A stretch of DNA of 64,000 nt from CAZSBB01 sp964605235 (GCA_964605235.1 CAZSBB010000020.1:1-64000), one strand, 5' to 3'; positions 53,790-63,200 are shown, counted from the stretch's first letter. Notes: generated by a model not told the origin, from the letters alone. Translations and numbers: made by a program.

Positions 53790-54946
53790 GCTTGGCATCC
53801 ATAGCGGCGGAAGAGTTGTCCCGCCACATCATCGGCATCCTGGGGGGTCCGGCAATCCACCACCAGCATCGCCAGACCCGCGGGATCAACCTGTTGACAC
53901 AGCCAGTCCACTTCCGCCTTGGGGGTGATGATGAGCAGGCTGCGCCCCTGGCTTTGAATCTTGCGGAACATGTCCACCCACGGCTTGACCGAAGGCGTGC
54001 CTTCGCCGGGCGTGAATTGAATTGCCCGAATATGCGGCACGGTCAGCAAGGCGTCGATATGCCGCGCCGCGCCGGGGCCGTCGAGATGGAACACCGCACG
54101 CCCGGCGGTCGCCGCCTGCCGCGCGATGTCGCCCAGGCAGATGCGGTCGAATTCCTCGGGCCCGATCATGTAGTTGAAATCGCAGGCGGGAATCATGTAC
54201 GGCTCGTTCGACCACACGCCCAGCCAATGCACGATGCCCGCGTTGGCTGGCACGGTGCGGGCATAAAGCATGGCGAACGCCTGACGCCAGGCGGGATAAA
54301 TCGCATCCACCTGCTCGCGCAGGAAGTCCGGGCGATCCAGGGCATCGAGACACAACTGGTCCGGCCCACGCACGTTCATCAGCACATCCGCCGAGCCGCC
54401 CAGGTCCGGCGTGCAGACCAGAAAATGCCCGGGCGCTGCGGCGGCGGCGCGGTGGGTCAGGTCCTGCAACCGCAGCCAGGTGTCGTTGTCGGGAGCGATG
54501 GTCCACGCCGGCCGATTGCTCCAGTCGTCGTCGATGAAGGGATGGGTCCAACTGGTGTCCGCCTGGTACTCGGTCTTAGCGCCGAACAATGGACCCATCG
54601 TCACCGGGCCGAAGTCCACCCGCACCGTCGGCAGCGCATCGCAGACGCGGTGCGTCTGCGCGACATCCGCGCGTTTGGCGGCGAGCCAGGCGTCCGCGTC
54701 GTGGAGCAATTCGAGACGGCGATCAATCGGCCGGGCGGGGTTGCCGTTCGCCGCGGCGATCAGCAGCGGGCGATCCAGCAGTTCCTGATGCCACCACGCT
54801 TCAAAGCGCTGGGCGATGCGCGGGAACTGCGGACATAGCGACAGTGGTTCCTGCGCTATGCGCTTCAGCTGCGCCGCCCAGACGGCACGTTCAGGCAAGG
54901 ATTCAACCGGAAGATGAGCAGGGGCATTGGGCATGAGAGCAAGCAA
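53786..54946 (-). CDS. URO-D-fold methyltransferase-like protein, third YHLDG member
   Basis: 386 residues (start 54946 or Met at 54934). 'AVFHLDGPGAARHIDALLTV' and 'AIQFTPGEGTPSVKPWV' tie it to 49674 and 51771. An N-terminal 'RFEAWWHQELLDRPLLIAAA' is also shared. It ends overlapping the Hcy methyltransferase start. Three paralogs in one operon suggest different methylated substrates (inference). Confidence 0.75.
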   Translation of the reverse strand: MLALMPNAPAHLPVESLPERAVWAAQLKRIAQEPLSLCPQFPRIAQRFEAWWHQELLDRPLLIAAANGNPARPIDRRLELLHDADAWLAAKRADVAQTHRVCDALPTVRVDFGPVTMGPLFGAKTEYQADTSWTHPFIDDDWSNRPAWTIAPDNDTWLRLQDLTHRAAAAAPGHFLVCTPDLGGSADVLMNVRGPDQLCLDALDRPDFLREQVDAIYPAWRQAFAMLYARTVPANAGIVHWLGVWSNEPYMIPACDFNYMIGPEEFDRICLGDIARQAATAGRAVFHLDGPGAARHIDALLTVPHIRAIQFTPGEGTPSVKPWVDMFRKIQSQGRSLLIITPKAEVDWLCQQVDPAGLAMLVVDCRTPQDADDVAGQLFRRYGCQA

Positions 54947-54979
54947 CTTTCTGGAATGCGGTAATCGTGAAATCGCAGG

Positions 54980-56095
54980 TCAAACCAGGCGCGTCGCCCG
55001 GATCGTCTGCACCAGGGCTTCAATGTTCTCCCAGGGGACATCGGGCTCCAGCACATGGGTGGGGGCGACGATCAGCCGGGCGCCCTGACGGGCGTAGTTC
55101 GCCAGTTGGGTGACGCTTTGGCGCACGTCGCTGGGGGAGCCGAAGGGCATGACCGTTTGCGTGCCGACCATGCCCCAGAACGCCAGATGATGCTGATGGC
55201 GCGGGATGACGTCTTCCAGCGGCATGCATTCGGGCTGCACGGGGTTGAGGATGTCCACGCCGATTTCCACCAGATCGTCGATGATGTCGCGCACATCGCC
55301 GTCGCTGTGATACATCACCGGCGTGAACTGCTGCTGGTGGGTGCGGACGGCGGCGATCATTTTCGCCAGGCGCGGCTTGAGGTGCTGACGCCAGAAGTCC
55401 ACCGACATCATCATGCTGCGCTGCGTCGCCACGTCATCGCCCAACAGAATGGCGTCCACCCGCTGAGCGCAGAAACGCTGCATGACCTGCACGGTGCGCT
55501 CGGTGAAGTAGTCGAGCAACCAGTCGGCAATGCCGTTGCCTTCGTACAGGTCGATGAGCAGGTCTTCCATGCCGCGCACGTACCAGGCGCTTTCAAACGC
55601 CGAGCAGGCGCAGCAGCCGAGCACCACCCGGCCCGAGGGCCGCGCCTGGGCGATCTGGTCCGGCAGTTTGGCGTAATGCTGCGGATCAGAGAGTTTGGGC
55701 CAGGGCAGCCGTTCAAGCTGGGCGACTTCACGGATCGCCGCCAGCGGGAAGAACTTTTCACGCAGGTGGTAGGCGGCGCCCAGGGAATCCAGCGGCGGTT
55801 TGCGCAGCGTCATGCCGAACGTGCCCACCTCGGCGTCATCGGGCAGCACTACGCCCAGGTCGGCAAAAGCGTCGCGCCAGCGCTGGGGACTATCCGCAAA
55901 CGCCACCCAGACGCCGTGCACATCGGTGTCGAACGCTTCGGCGGCGCTGCGCACGCCGGTCTTGCGTTCAATCAGATCCAGGACCGGCTCGGTGACCGGC
56001 ACGTCAAAGGGCAGGCGCGCCGGATGCCGGCCCGCGAGCATGCGCTGGAAGTTGTCGAGCTTGCTGAGGTTTTCGGCAGCGTCTACTTTTGACAT
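54980..56095 (-). CDS. URO-D-fold protein, type HSDGD
   Basis: 371 residues. 'FTPVMYHSDGDVRDIIDDLV' and 'NPVQPECMPLEDVIPRHQHH' and 'GMVGTQTVMPFGSPSDVRQS' are characteristic of a URO-D-like subgroup found in many bacteria with demethylation clusters. MtaA-like His-x-Cys absent. Starts 13 bases inside the upstream gene, so it is translationally coupled. No own cofactor domain. Confidence 0.8.
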   Translation of the reverse strand: MSKVDAAENLSKLDNFQRMLAGRHPARLPFDVPVTEPVLDLIERKTGVRSAAEAFDTDVHGVWVAFADSPQRWRDAFADLGVVLPDDAEVGTFGMTLRKPPLDSLGAAYHLREKFFPLAAIREVAQLERLPWPKLSDPQHYAKLPDQIAQARPSGRVVLGCCACSAFESAWYVRGMEDLLIDLYEGNGIADWLLDYFTERTVQVMQRFCAQRVDAILLGDDVATQRSMMMSVDFWRQHLKPRLAKMIAAVRTHQQQFTPVMYHSDGDVRDIIDDLVEIGVDILNPVQPECMPLEDVIPRHQHHLAFWGMVGTQTVMPFGSPSDVRQSVTQLANYARQGARLIVAPTHVLEPDVPWENIEALVQTIRATRLV

Positions 56096-57255
56096 GCCAG
56101 TTGCTCCAGCAGTTCCAGGCCGGGCGCGGGTTTGAGGTTGACATTGCGGCCCCAGACTTCGCGGGACACCTTGAGGTAATGGAGATAGTTGACCAGCGGC
56201 ACATCCGGCGGCACGCGGTGATCGCAGAAGGGGATGAAGCCGCCTTCCTCGACCAGCGGGGTGAGCCGGTGAATTTCCGCGGTGATCGCCGAGGGCGACT
56301 GCGCCAGCAGGTGTTTGTCGAAGCCGCCCATCAGCAGCATTTCCTTGCCAAAGCGCTGGCGGAACTTGATCGGGTCAGCGCCCCAGGTGCCGATTTCGAT
56401 GGGGAACATGCAGTTGACGCCCGCTTTGAGCCACAGCGGCGCCAGGGCGTCGATGCAGCCGTCGCAGTCGACCCAGATGGTGGTGATGCCGTGGCGATGC
56501 AGCAGGTCGGTGATGCGGCGGTACTGCGGGACCAGGAACTTGTCGAAGTGCTCGGGCCCCAGCAGCGGGCCGGCGTTGTAGCACATGTCTTCCCACATGC
56601 CGCACCCGTCGAACTTGCCGCCGGTGGCGAGCACTTTCTCCAGGCCGGCGATGATCACGTCCGTGACGGTGTTGACCATCTCCTCAAACCAGGCAGGTTC
56701 GTCGTACACCACCAGCGACAGGTTTTCCACGCCCATCCAGTTGCGCAGCCAACCATAAAGACTGCCGGCATGCAGGAAAATGGAATCTTCGCGCGTCTCA
56801 TCGCGCCAGTGGTCGGCGTGCTGGTCCCAGTCTTTCGGGAACCGCGCGGGAGTGGTGGGGTCGAGTTTGGGCTTGTAATGCTTGAGCCAACTGGCGTAGT
56901 CGGTCAGCAGGTGACCTTCGTGCATGGGGATGGAGCCCATGTATTTTTTTCGCAGCACCCGCACGCCGTCGCCTTGCTGCACCAGTTCATGGTCGCCGCG
57001 GTCTTCGAGCACCTTGTGTTCGAAGTGCGGACACAGGTGCACGCTGTAGCTGGGTTTGAGCGGCTCGGGCGCGCCGCTGCCCAGTGAGTAATCCATGCCG
57101 AAGTAGTCCACGGCATTGAGATTGGTCACTTCCCCGGGCAGTCCCTGTTGATGCCATTCGGGAATGGTTTCCGCCCAGTAGTTGAAGTCATACATCGGGC
57201 AGCGGTCGCGGTTCTGATAGCTCATCACGGCACGAAAACGTTGACGGTCATTCAT
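56083..57255 (-). CDS. URO-D-fold protein, type VDCDG
   Basis: 390 residues from ATG 57253-57255. 'HGITTIWVDCDGCIDALAPL' and 'NCMFPIEIGTWGADPIKFRQ' and 'LLMGGFDKHLLAQSPSAIT' mark a distinct URO-D subgroup with Cys-Asp-Gly at the place of the MtaA zinc motif. It overlaps the next gene by 13 bases. Reaction unknown. Confidence 0.8.
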   Translation of the reverse strand: MNDRQRFRAVMSYQNRDRCPMYDFNYWAETIPEWHQQGLPGEVTNLNAVDYFGMDYSLGSGAPEPLKPSYSVHLCPHFEHKVLEDRGDHELVQQGDGVRVLRKKYMGSIPMHEGHLLTDYASWLKHYKPKLDPTTPARFPKDWDQHADHWRDETREDSIFLHAGSLYGWLRNWMGVENLSLVVYDEPAWFEEMVNTVTDVIIAGLEKVLATGGKFDGCGMWEDMCYNAGPLLGPEHFDKFLVPQYRRITDLLHRHGITTIWVDCDGCIDALAPLWLKAGVNCMFPIEIGTWGADPIKFRQRFGKEMLLMGGFDKHLLAQSPSAITAEIHRLTPLVEEGGFIPFCDHRVPPDVPLVNYLHYLKVSREVWGRNVNLKPAPGLELLEQLACQK

Positions 57256-57295
57256 GGCAAACACCTTGCTGTGGAAAAAAGTCAGCGGAGGGCGG

Positions 57296-58546
57296 CTAAT
57301 GGATCTGGTGCCGGGCGGCGGCGATTTCCTGCCGCGCGATTTCCACCCAGCGCCGCAGACGCTGCGGCTCATGTTCGACGGTGTGCGTGTCCTTGAGGAT
57401 GATTTCCAGGGGTTGGCCCTGGGCGGCGGCGAGGGTGCGCTGCAGGTCCGCGCGGATCGCCGGCTCGTTGAACCCGACGCAGACGGGCACGGGGTCGGCT
57501 TTGCGGCTGTAGACATAGCGTCCCGCCAAACGCCGCGCCAGGGTTTCCTGGTCGGCTTTGGGCGAGACGGAGACGCGCCGCAGCCGCGGGGTTTCGCGCA
57601 TGACCACCGCAATGCGGTGTTCGAGTTGCTCGCAGCACCCGTAGCAGTTCAACCCGAAGCATTCGAGCAGCGCGGCCTGGTAGGGCATGACGAACTCGGC
57701 GAACATTTCGGGCGAAATGCCGACGGTTTCCTGGGATTCGGCGAAGCCCCAGACCTGGCGGAGCGTGGTGGCGGGCGCCGGCTGGGCGCCGGTCTGCTGG
57801 GGCAGTTCGGTGGAGCAGCCCACGCCGCCGGACCCGACATAGCCCACATTGCCGCCGGGCGACAAGAGGCCCTGGCTTTCCACCCAGCGGATGAACGCGA
57901 GCATGTCGTCGCGGAGGAACGCCATGAGTCGGTGGACGGCCTGGGGTTGGTCGATCATCGCCATCATCAGCGGTTCGATGCCCACCAGGAAGGCGGCGGT
58001 CTGGGTCAGGCCGGCGGTCCACCAGTAGCGCCCGAAGATGCGGGGCGGCAGCAGATCGCCGAACAGGCTGTCGATCAGTTCGAAACGCCGCCAGGTGGCT
58101 TGGCGATCCACCTGGAAGCTGCGCGGGTGCAGCCGGGACAGATCGAGGTCCAGATTCTTCAGCGGTGGATCCCAGATATAACTGCCGCGATTTTCGCCAT
58201 GGGATTTGGGAATCTCCACCCCGAAGTCACTGACCTGCAGGTGCCAGTGAACATCGAACCAGGGCTCGAGGGGCGCGTCGTCGGCAATCTGTTCGAGGGC
58301 GAAAAGCTGGCGGCGCAGGGTCAGTTCGATCAACTGTAACTCGCGGGTCGAACACTGGCAGTCCGTCAGACTCACCAGTTCATCCCAACTGCCCTCGGGA
58401 AAGCAGAGGATCAGCGGCTGGGTGTTCTGCAGGGCATTGTGGCGCTCCCACAGCCGGCGGCGCGCAAGCATCTGATCCGCATGGGCGTGCTCCGCCACCC
58501 GTTGAGCGAGCCGGCGCAGGATGTCACGATCGGCAGTGATGACCAT
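57296..58546 (-). CDS. URO-D-like protein with NCYGCCE motif
   Basis: 416 residues from ATG 58544-58546 (AAGGAA upstream; 58573 also possible). 'LPWEFDVHWHLQ'-like N-terminal domain, then 'GGNVGYVGSGGVGCSTELPQ' and 'FGLNCYGCCEQLEHRIAVVM', and 'YSRKADPVPVC'. The Cys-rich CYGCCE could bind zinc or an iron-sulfur cluster and sits where the barrel of URO-D proteins places the ligand residues. It is the most divergent of the paralogs. Function inferred only. Confidence 0.65.
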   Translation of the reverse strand: MVITADRDILRRLAQRVAEHAHADQMLARRRLWERHNALQNTQPLILCFPEGSWDELVSLTDCQCSTRELQLIELTLRRQLFALEQIADDAPLEPWFDVHWHLQVSDFGVEIPKSHGENRGSYIWDPPLKNLDLDLSRLHPRSFQVDRQATWRRFELIDSLFGDLLPPRIFGRYWWTAGLTQTAAFLVGIEPLMMAMIDQPQAVHRLMAFLRDDMLAFIRWVESQGLLSPGGNVGYVGSGGVGCSTELPQQTGAQPAPATTLRQVWGFAESQETVGISPEMFAEFVMPYQAALLECFGLNCYGCCEQLEHRIAVVMRETPRLRRVSVSPKADQETLARRLAGRYVYSRKADPVPVCVGFNEPAIRADLQRTLAAAQGQPLEIILKDTHTVEHEPQRLRRWVEIARQEIAAARHQIH

Positions 58547-58582
58547 GCTGGCAATTCCTTGCAGACGCTGCACCCGGTGACA

Positions 58583-59671
58583 TCAGGTGTAGTTTCCATG
58601 GCGGTCGAGCAGTTCGATCAGACAGCGGTAGGTGGACCAACTGACGCCCGGCGGGACCGAATGATCGGAGTGATAGCAGTAGCCGCGCTGCTGCATGCCG
58701 GCGGCGAGCTTGGTCAGCACTTCGTGCTCGATGCGGGCGCGGTCGCCGGCGCTGAGCACGGTGGCGTCGATGTTGCCCATGAAGCTCAACTGTCCGCCAT
58801 AGCTGGGCGACAACTGGCGCACATCCATGTTGGCTTTGGCTTCCAGCGGCTGCAGACAGTCGAACTGGCCTTCGACGAACAGGTCCATAAAGCCGCGCAC
58901 ATCGCCGTCGGTGTGATAGATGAATTTGAGTCCGCGCGCATGCGCCCACTGGCACATGCGCACATGGTCGGGCCAGATGAGCTGGCGATACATGGCGGGG
59001 GAAAAGAAGGTGCCATGGTTGTAGCCCACATCGCCGTAAACCCACAGGGCTTCCGCCTGGGCGCCGGCATCGAGAATCGCCTGGTAATCGCGCAGGTACA
59101 GGTCGGTGTAAAGATTGGACATCTCCACGATCCACTGCGGCTCGAGCGCCATGGCGGGCAGCACGATTTCATCGCCGACCAGTTGGCGCATGGATTCAAA
59201 GGGGTCGGGGCTGCGCAGGGTGCGGTACAGGCCGGCCTGACCGTCGCGCTGGCTGCTGCGCAGGCTCTGCGCCGGGTCGACCGTGGGTGGCGCGACGCGC
59301 AAGGCGGGGGCGTAAGTCGTCCGCCAGCGCTCATAGCTGTCGCAGCCGAAGCTCAGGTGTTCGGGGGTGCCGGACTGTTGCTTCCAGACGCGCACCACCC
59401 GGCCCATGCTGTCGCGGACGTCCTGGGTCTGCTCGGTCTGCGCCAGGATTTCCTTGTGGCCTGGGAAGGGCACGGGCCAGCTCCAGCAGATGCCCGTGAT
59501 GTCGTTGTTCAACTGCGTCAAGGCGTCGGCGGTGGCGCCCGGACCGCCTTCACGCTGCCAGCGCTGCAGGGTTTCAGGCCAGTAGCCGTCATGGCGCGGA
59601 ATGCGGTCATGGTCCTGACGGTCCATCATCCGCTGCACGCGCTGCCGGGAAGTAAGTCGGGCGGTGGTCAT
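58583..59671 (-). CDS. URO-D-fold protein, tandem copy A
   Basis: 362 residues from ATG 59669-59671. 'LKFIYHTDGDVRGFMDLFVE', 'DCLQPLEAKANMDVRQLSPS', 'FMGNIDATVLSAGDRARIEH' and the close 'YCYHSDHSVPPGVSWSTYRC'. It is strongly similar in every block to the next gene upstream, a tandem duplication. The HTDGD motif replaces MtaA His-x-Cys. Eighteen bases separate the two genes. Confidence 0.82.
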   Translation of the reverse strand: MTTARLTSRQRVQRMMDRQDHDRIPRHDGYWPETLQRWQREGGPGATADALTQLNNDITGICWSWPVPFPGHKEILAQTEQTQDVRDSMGRVVRVWKQQSGTPEHLSFGCDSYERWRTTYAPALRVAPPTVDPAQSLRSSQRDGQAGLYRTLRSPDPFESMRQLVGDEIVLPAMALEPQWIVEMSNLYTDLYLRDYQAILDAGAQAEALWVYGDVGYNHGTFFSPAMYRQLIWPDHVRMCQWAHARGLKFIYHTDGDVRGFMDLFVEGQFDCLQPLEAKANMDVRQLSPSYGGQLSFMGNIDATVLSAGDRARIEHEVLTKLAAGMQQRGYCYHSDHSVPPGVSWSTYRCLIELLDRHGNYT

Positions 59672-59688
59672 GGCGTCGCCAAGCCTTC

Positions 59689-60783
59689 TCAGGCGTACTG
59701 TCCCCACTGATCCAGCCGCTGGATCAGGTGCTGGTAGGTCGCCCAGCTCACGCCCGGGGGGACGGAATGGTCGGAGTGGTAGATGTAGCCGCGGGTCGCC
59801 ATGCCGGCCTCGAGCTTGGACTTCAATTCGGCGTCCAGGGCGTCGAGGTTGTTGGTCGCCATGACCATCACGTCGATGTTGCCGAATAACGCCAGACGCT
59901 CGCCGCGTTGCGGGCAGAGCTGGCGGATGTCCATGCCCGCCTTGGCTTCGAGCGGTTGCAGACAGTCAAAACCCGCCTGTTCGTAGAGGTCCAGCACGCC
60001 GTTGACATTGCCGTCGGTATGGAAGATGAACTTCATGTCGTGGGCGTGGGCCCAGTCCGCCAGGCGTTTGTGGTCCTCCCACATGACGTCGCGGTAGGTC
60101 TGCGGGGAGCAGACGGTGGCGTGGTTGAACGCCATGTCGCCATAGCACCACAGGCCGTGGGCTTTGACGCCCAGTTCCACCAGCCGGTCGAGGCCGCGCA
60201 GTGTGGCGTCGGTCCACACGCGGGACACCTCGCGCAGCCAGTCGGGTTCTTCGACCATGCCCATCCAACTGACCACATCGCCCAGGATGCGGCGGGTGCC
60301 CTCAAAGGCTTCAAGCGTGGTCAGACAGACCCAGCGCTCCTCCGCGCAGACCCGACGGTAGTTGGCGCACACCGTGGCTTCATCAATCTGGGGGAGATAG
60401 CGTTCAAACGCCGGGCGATAATCGCGCCGCCAAGCTTCGGGGCTGTCGCAGCCGAACGCCAGATGCTCGGGCGTTCCGCTTTTGTTCTTCCAGTAGCGGA
60501 CGGTGGCGCCGTAGCTGTCGATGTAATCGACGGTCTGCTCATCTTCGCGGATGACTTCGCGCCGACCGGGGAAAGGAGCGATCCAGGAGCCACCGACGCA
60601 GGCGAGGTCGGCGTGCAGATGCTGCCGATGAATGGTCTCGGTGTCGCCCTGCAGGCCTTCGCCGTTCCAGCGCTCGATGGTTTCGCGCCAGAAGCAGTCA
60701 TAACGAGGCACGCGATCATGATCCTGGCGGGCAAACACCCGCTGCATGCGCTCCCGTCCGGACAGGATTGATTGCACAGTCAT
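59689..60783 (-). CDS. URO-D-fold protein, tandem copy B
   Basis: 364 residues. 'MKFIFHTDGNVNGVLDLYEQ', 'DCLQPLEAKAGMDIRQLCPQ', 'FGNIDVMVMATNNLDALDAE' and 'GYIYHSDHSVPPGVSWATYQ' parallel copy A. It follows MtaB at 41 bases, so it is the nearest URO-D partner of MtaB in the operon and a candidate for the second half-reaction of the pathway (inference). Confidence 0.82.
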   Translation of the reverse strand: MTVQSILSGRERMQRVFARQDHDRVPRYDCFWRETIERWNGEGLQGDTETIHRQHLHADLACVGGSWIAPFPGRREVIREDEQTVDYIDSYGATVRYWKNKSGTPEHLAFGCDSPEAWRRDYRPAFERYLPQIDEATVCANYRRVCAEERWVCLTTLEAFEGTRRILGDVVSWMGMVEEPDWLREVSRVWTDATLRGLDRLVELGVKAHGLWCYGDMAFNHATVCSPQTYRDVMWEDHKRLADWAHAHDMKFIFHTDGNVNGVLDLYEQAGFDCLQPLEAKAGMDIRQLCPQRGERLALFGNIDVMVMATNNLDALDAELKSKLEAGMATRGYIYHSDHSVPPGVSWATYQHLIQRLDQWGQYA

Positions 60784-60824
60784 GGGAAGTCACTCCACGA
60801 TTCCAGCCCGGGCGGGGGGGCGGC

Positions 60825-62204
60825 TTACAGTTCGTATTCCTGGGCGAGAAACTTGCCGCTGTCGCACAGCGGCAGCATCTGGGCGATGAAGTCGGCTTCG
60901 TTGTCGGGCATGGTTTCAAGCGTTTCGCGCAGCAGGGTGAACCAGCTCACTTCACGCTCGGGCACCTGCAGTTCGCCGGCCTGGTGCGCCTGCTCCATCA
61001 GGTCCACCGCCTTGAGCGCGACGGCTTTGCCCGCCAGGTAATGATCGGGGGCGCTGACGATCGCCTGACCCAGCGCGACGGCCTGCGCCGGGGCGATGAT
61101 GAACGCCTGGGGATCCTTGCCGCAGTCGGAACGGACCAGCCATTTCTGGTACTGGGCGGCCGCGGCGGGGCCGTCGCGCAGGGCTTCATTCATCATCCGG
61201 CAGTCGTAGATGAGCTGTTCCATGTAGCAGGTGGGCGCCATGCCGCTGAGCAGTTTGATGTTCTGCACGGATTCATTGCTCCAGGTGTCGCAGGTGGCGG
61301 CCGCGAGGTTGCCCATGGGGCTCAGGTGGGCGCAGGCGGCGGTTTTGCCTTCCATCGCCATGGGGAAGCCGGTGATGGCTTTGAGGATCGGGTTCTCGTA
61401 GCCGCAGTCTTTGCCCGGGCCGACCGCGCCGCATTCGTAGGCGACCAGCGAGCGCACCGCCGAGACGGCACGCACCACGGCGGAGAACACGCGCGGGATC
61501 ATGCGTTGTTCGGAGAGCACCATGGCGGTGTTGGCGAAGCCGCAGGCGGTGTCGCCCGCCGCGTGGACGCCGTGTTTTTTGGCGATGGCGGCAATCTTTT
61601 CCCAGATGAAGCGCATGTCGCGGACACCGACGCAGCACTGGGCGAAGATGACCATCTGCAGATCGCCCATGGTCAGGGCTTCGTCATGCAGTTCTTTGCC
61701 GCCGACGGATTCGATGCTCAGCAGTTCGGCGCCGGCGGCGGCGGTGCGTTCGAACAGTTCGAGCATGGCGTCCCAGTAGCGTCCGGAGCGCATGATGGGG
61801 GGGCGGATGAATTCGCGGTTGTCGTTGGGCGTCATGCGCAGCACGGATTTGAGGCCATGCTCCTGATGCATGCGTTCCATTTCATCGAGCAGGATTTGCG
61901 CCAGGCGCATGCCCCAGTCGGGGAATTCGGTCATGGGGGGCACGGTTTCGAACTCGATGACCACGCCGTTGGCGTCAAGTTCCGCGGCGCGGCCCAGGGC
62001 GCCGCTGATGATCTGCTGGTAATGCTTGGCGACGGCGTCCATGGTGCCGGCTTCGACGGTCATCGCGGGCAGGGTGAAGTTGAGCTCGGGATAGACTTCC
62101 CCGCCGCCGATGACCAGGCCTTGCCGGGTCTTGAGCGGATGCGGGGCGACACCGAAGCGGAGCTGCGCAGGATCGTTGATGGCGAGTTTTTTGTAGTGGG
62201 GCAT
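60825..62204 (-). CDS. mtaB: Methanol:corrinoid methyltransferase MtaB-like
   Basis: 459 residues, the same length as archaeal MtaB. The zinc ligands align: Glu165 in 'LLSIESVGGKELHDEALTMG', Cys221 in 'HAAGDTACGFANTAMVL' and Cys267 in 'GPGKDCGYENPILKAITG'. MtaB cleaves methanol and loads the methyl on the corrinoid of MtaC. MtaC (DxHxxG motif) is not in the window. The substrate could be methanol or another methoxy compound; some MtaB relatives use other alcohols. It is followed by nine URO-D and one Hcy-methyltransferase genes, preceded by CobW. Confidence 0.92.
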   Translation of the reverse strand: MPHYKKLAINDPAQLRFGVAPHPLKTRQGLVIGGGEVYPELNFTLPAMTVEAGTMDAVAKHYQQIISGALGRAAELDANGVVIEFETVPPMTEFPDWGMRLAQILLDEMERMHQEHGLKSVLRMTPNDNREFIRPPIMRSGRYWDAMLELFERTAAAGAELLSIESVGGKELHDEALTMGDLQMVIFAQCCVGVRDMRFIWEKIAAIAKKHGVHAAGDTACGFANTAMVLSEQRMIPRVFSAVVRAVSAVRSLVAYECGAVGPGKDCGYENPILKAITGFPMAMEGKTAACAHLSPMGNLAAATCDTWSNESVQNIKLLSGMAPTCYMEQLIYDCRMMNEALRDGPAAAAQYQKWLVRSDCGKDPQAFIIAPAQAVALGQAIVSAPDHYLAGKAVALKAVDLMEQAHQAGELQVPEREVSWFTLLRETLETMPDNEADFIAQMLPLCDSGKFLAQEYEL

Positions 62205-62222
62205 GGGCGGGGACCTTTGTGA

Positions 62223-63200
62223 TTAGGATGCGGAACCGATGACGTGGTTGTTCACAGGGACGGAGCCGGGGAGGGCGAATTCTCCCAGGCGGATAGCGCG
62301 CGCCAGATCGCGCAGGGCGCTGCTGCGCTCAGGCGCGCCGATGAGCACCAGGAAGGTTTCCAGGTGCGCCTTGCGGCGGGGGGGTTCAATACGCCAGTGG
62401 ACGTCGTGAACATCGCCGTCGAGATAGGCATAGCCGGCGACGGTTTTGACATAACCTTTGACGCGATACAGGCCGTCGCCCAACTCGCGCAGCGCGCCGT
62501 GCAGCCGCGGCAGATCGATCAGGCCGTGCGCCGGCGTGGCGATCTGCGTGTACTGGTTGTCCGCGCAGTGAGTCAGGGCGCCGTTCAACTGACGCGGGAG
62601 ACGCGGCGCGGCCTGCAGCAGACTCAGCGGCGCCACCGCCTGGACCGTCTCAAAAATCCGGCAATGGGGATTGATGGCGCGCACCGCGGTGAGGGTTTGC
62701 GCGACCCGTTCCGGAGCGGAGAGGTCGACCTTGTTCACCACCGCCACGTCAGCGGTTTCAATCTGGTCGACGATGTTGGGCAAGGTGCGCTGCAGTTTGT
62801 GGAAGCTGGCGGGGTCCACCACCGTGATGACCTGCAACAGCGCGAAATGCGCCGCCAGGCCGGTGTCGCGCAGCAGTTGTTCGATCACCCGGGGATTCGC
62901 CATGCCGCTGGCTTCGATCGCCACCGCCTGGCATGCGGTGGCGGGGTCCTGCTGGCGGGCAATGATGCGTTCCATGCAGACCTGGAAGTGCTGCACTTTG
63001 CATTGGCAGAAGATGCTCCCGCCGGCCACGGACATCAGGGCCTCGGGCGCGACGTCCAACCGCTGGCCATCGATGTCCACCGGCGCGAATTCGTTGATGA
63101 GGTAAACCACGCGCTCCGCGCGATGCTGTTGCGCCAGTCGCGCCAGCAAGGTGGTTTTTCCGCTGCCCAGAAAACCGGTGAGGAGCGTCAGCGGGATCAT
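62223..63200 (-). CDS. CobW/COG0523-family GTPase
   Basis: 325 residues. P-loop 'GFLGSGKTTLLARL' (about 9-22), 'YLINEFAPVDID' (Walker-B-like), 'VNKVDL' (nucleotide specificity) and the C-terminal CobW_C domain ('GLYRVKGYVKTVAGYAYLDG'). COG0523 proteins act as metallochaperones for zinc or in cobalamin synthesis. The usual Cys-x-Cys-Cys motif is here 'FCQCK', with only two Cys. Its place beside MtaB (zinc enzyme) suggests metal delivery to MtaB or corrinoid care (inference). Eighteen bases separate it from mtaB. Confidence 0.88.
   Translation of the reverse strand: MIPLTLLTGFLGSGKTTLLARLAQQHRAERVVYLINEFAPVDIDGQRLDVAPEALMSVAGGSIFCQCKVQHFQVCMERIIARQQDPATACQAVAIEASGMANPRVIEQLLRDTGLAAHFALLQVITVVDPASFHKLQRTLPNIVDQIETADVAVVNKVDLSAPERVAQTLTAVRAINPHCRIFETVQAVAPLSLLQAAPRLPRQLNGALTHCADNQYTQIATPAHGLIDLPRLHGALRELGDGLYRVKGYVKTVAGYAYLDGDVHDVHWRIEPPRRKAHLETFLVLIGAPERSSALRDLARAIRLGEFALPGSVPVNNHVIGSAS

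Noticed and set aside
60768..62222. Plus-strand frame of 484 residues opposite mtaB
   Set aside because: Antisense to MtaB, which has all zinc ligands; Gly/Val/His/Phe-rich shadow.
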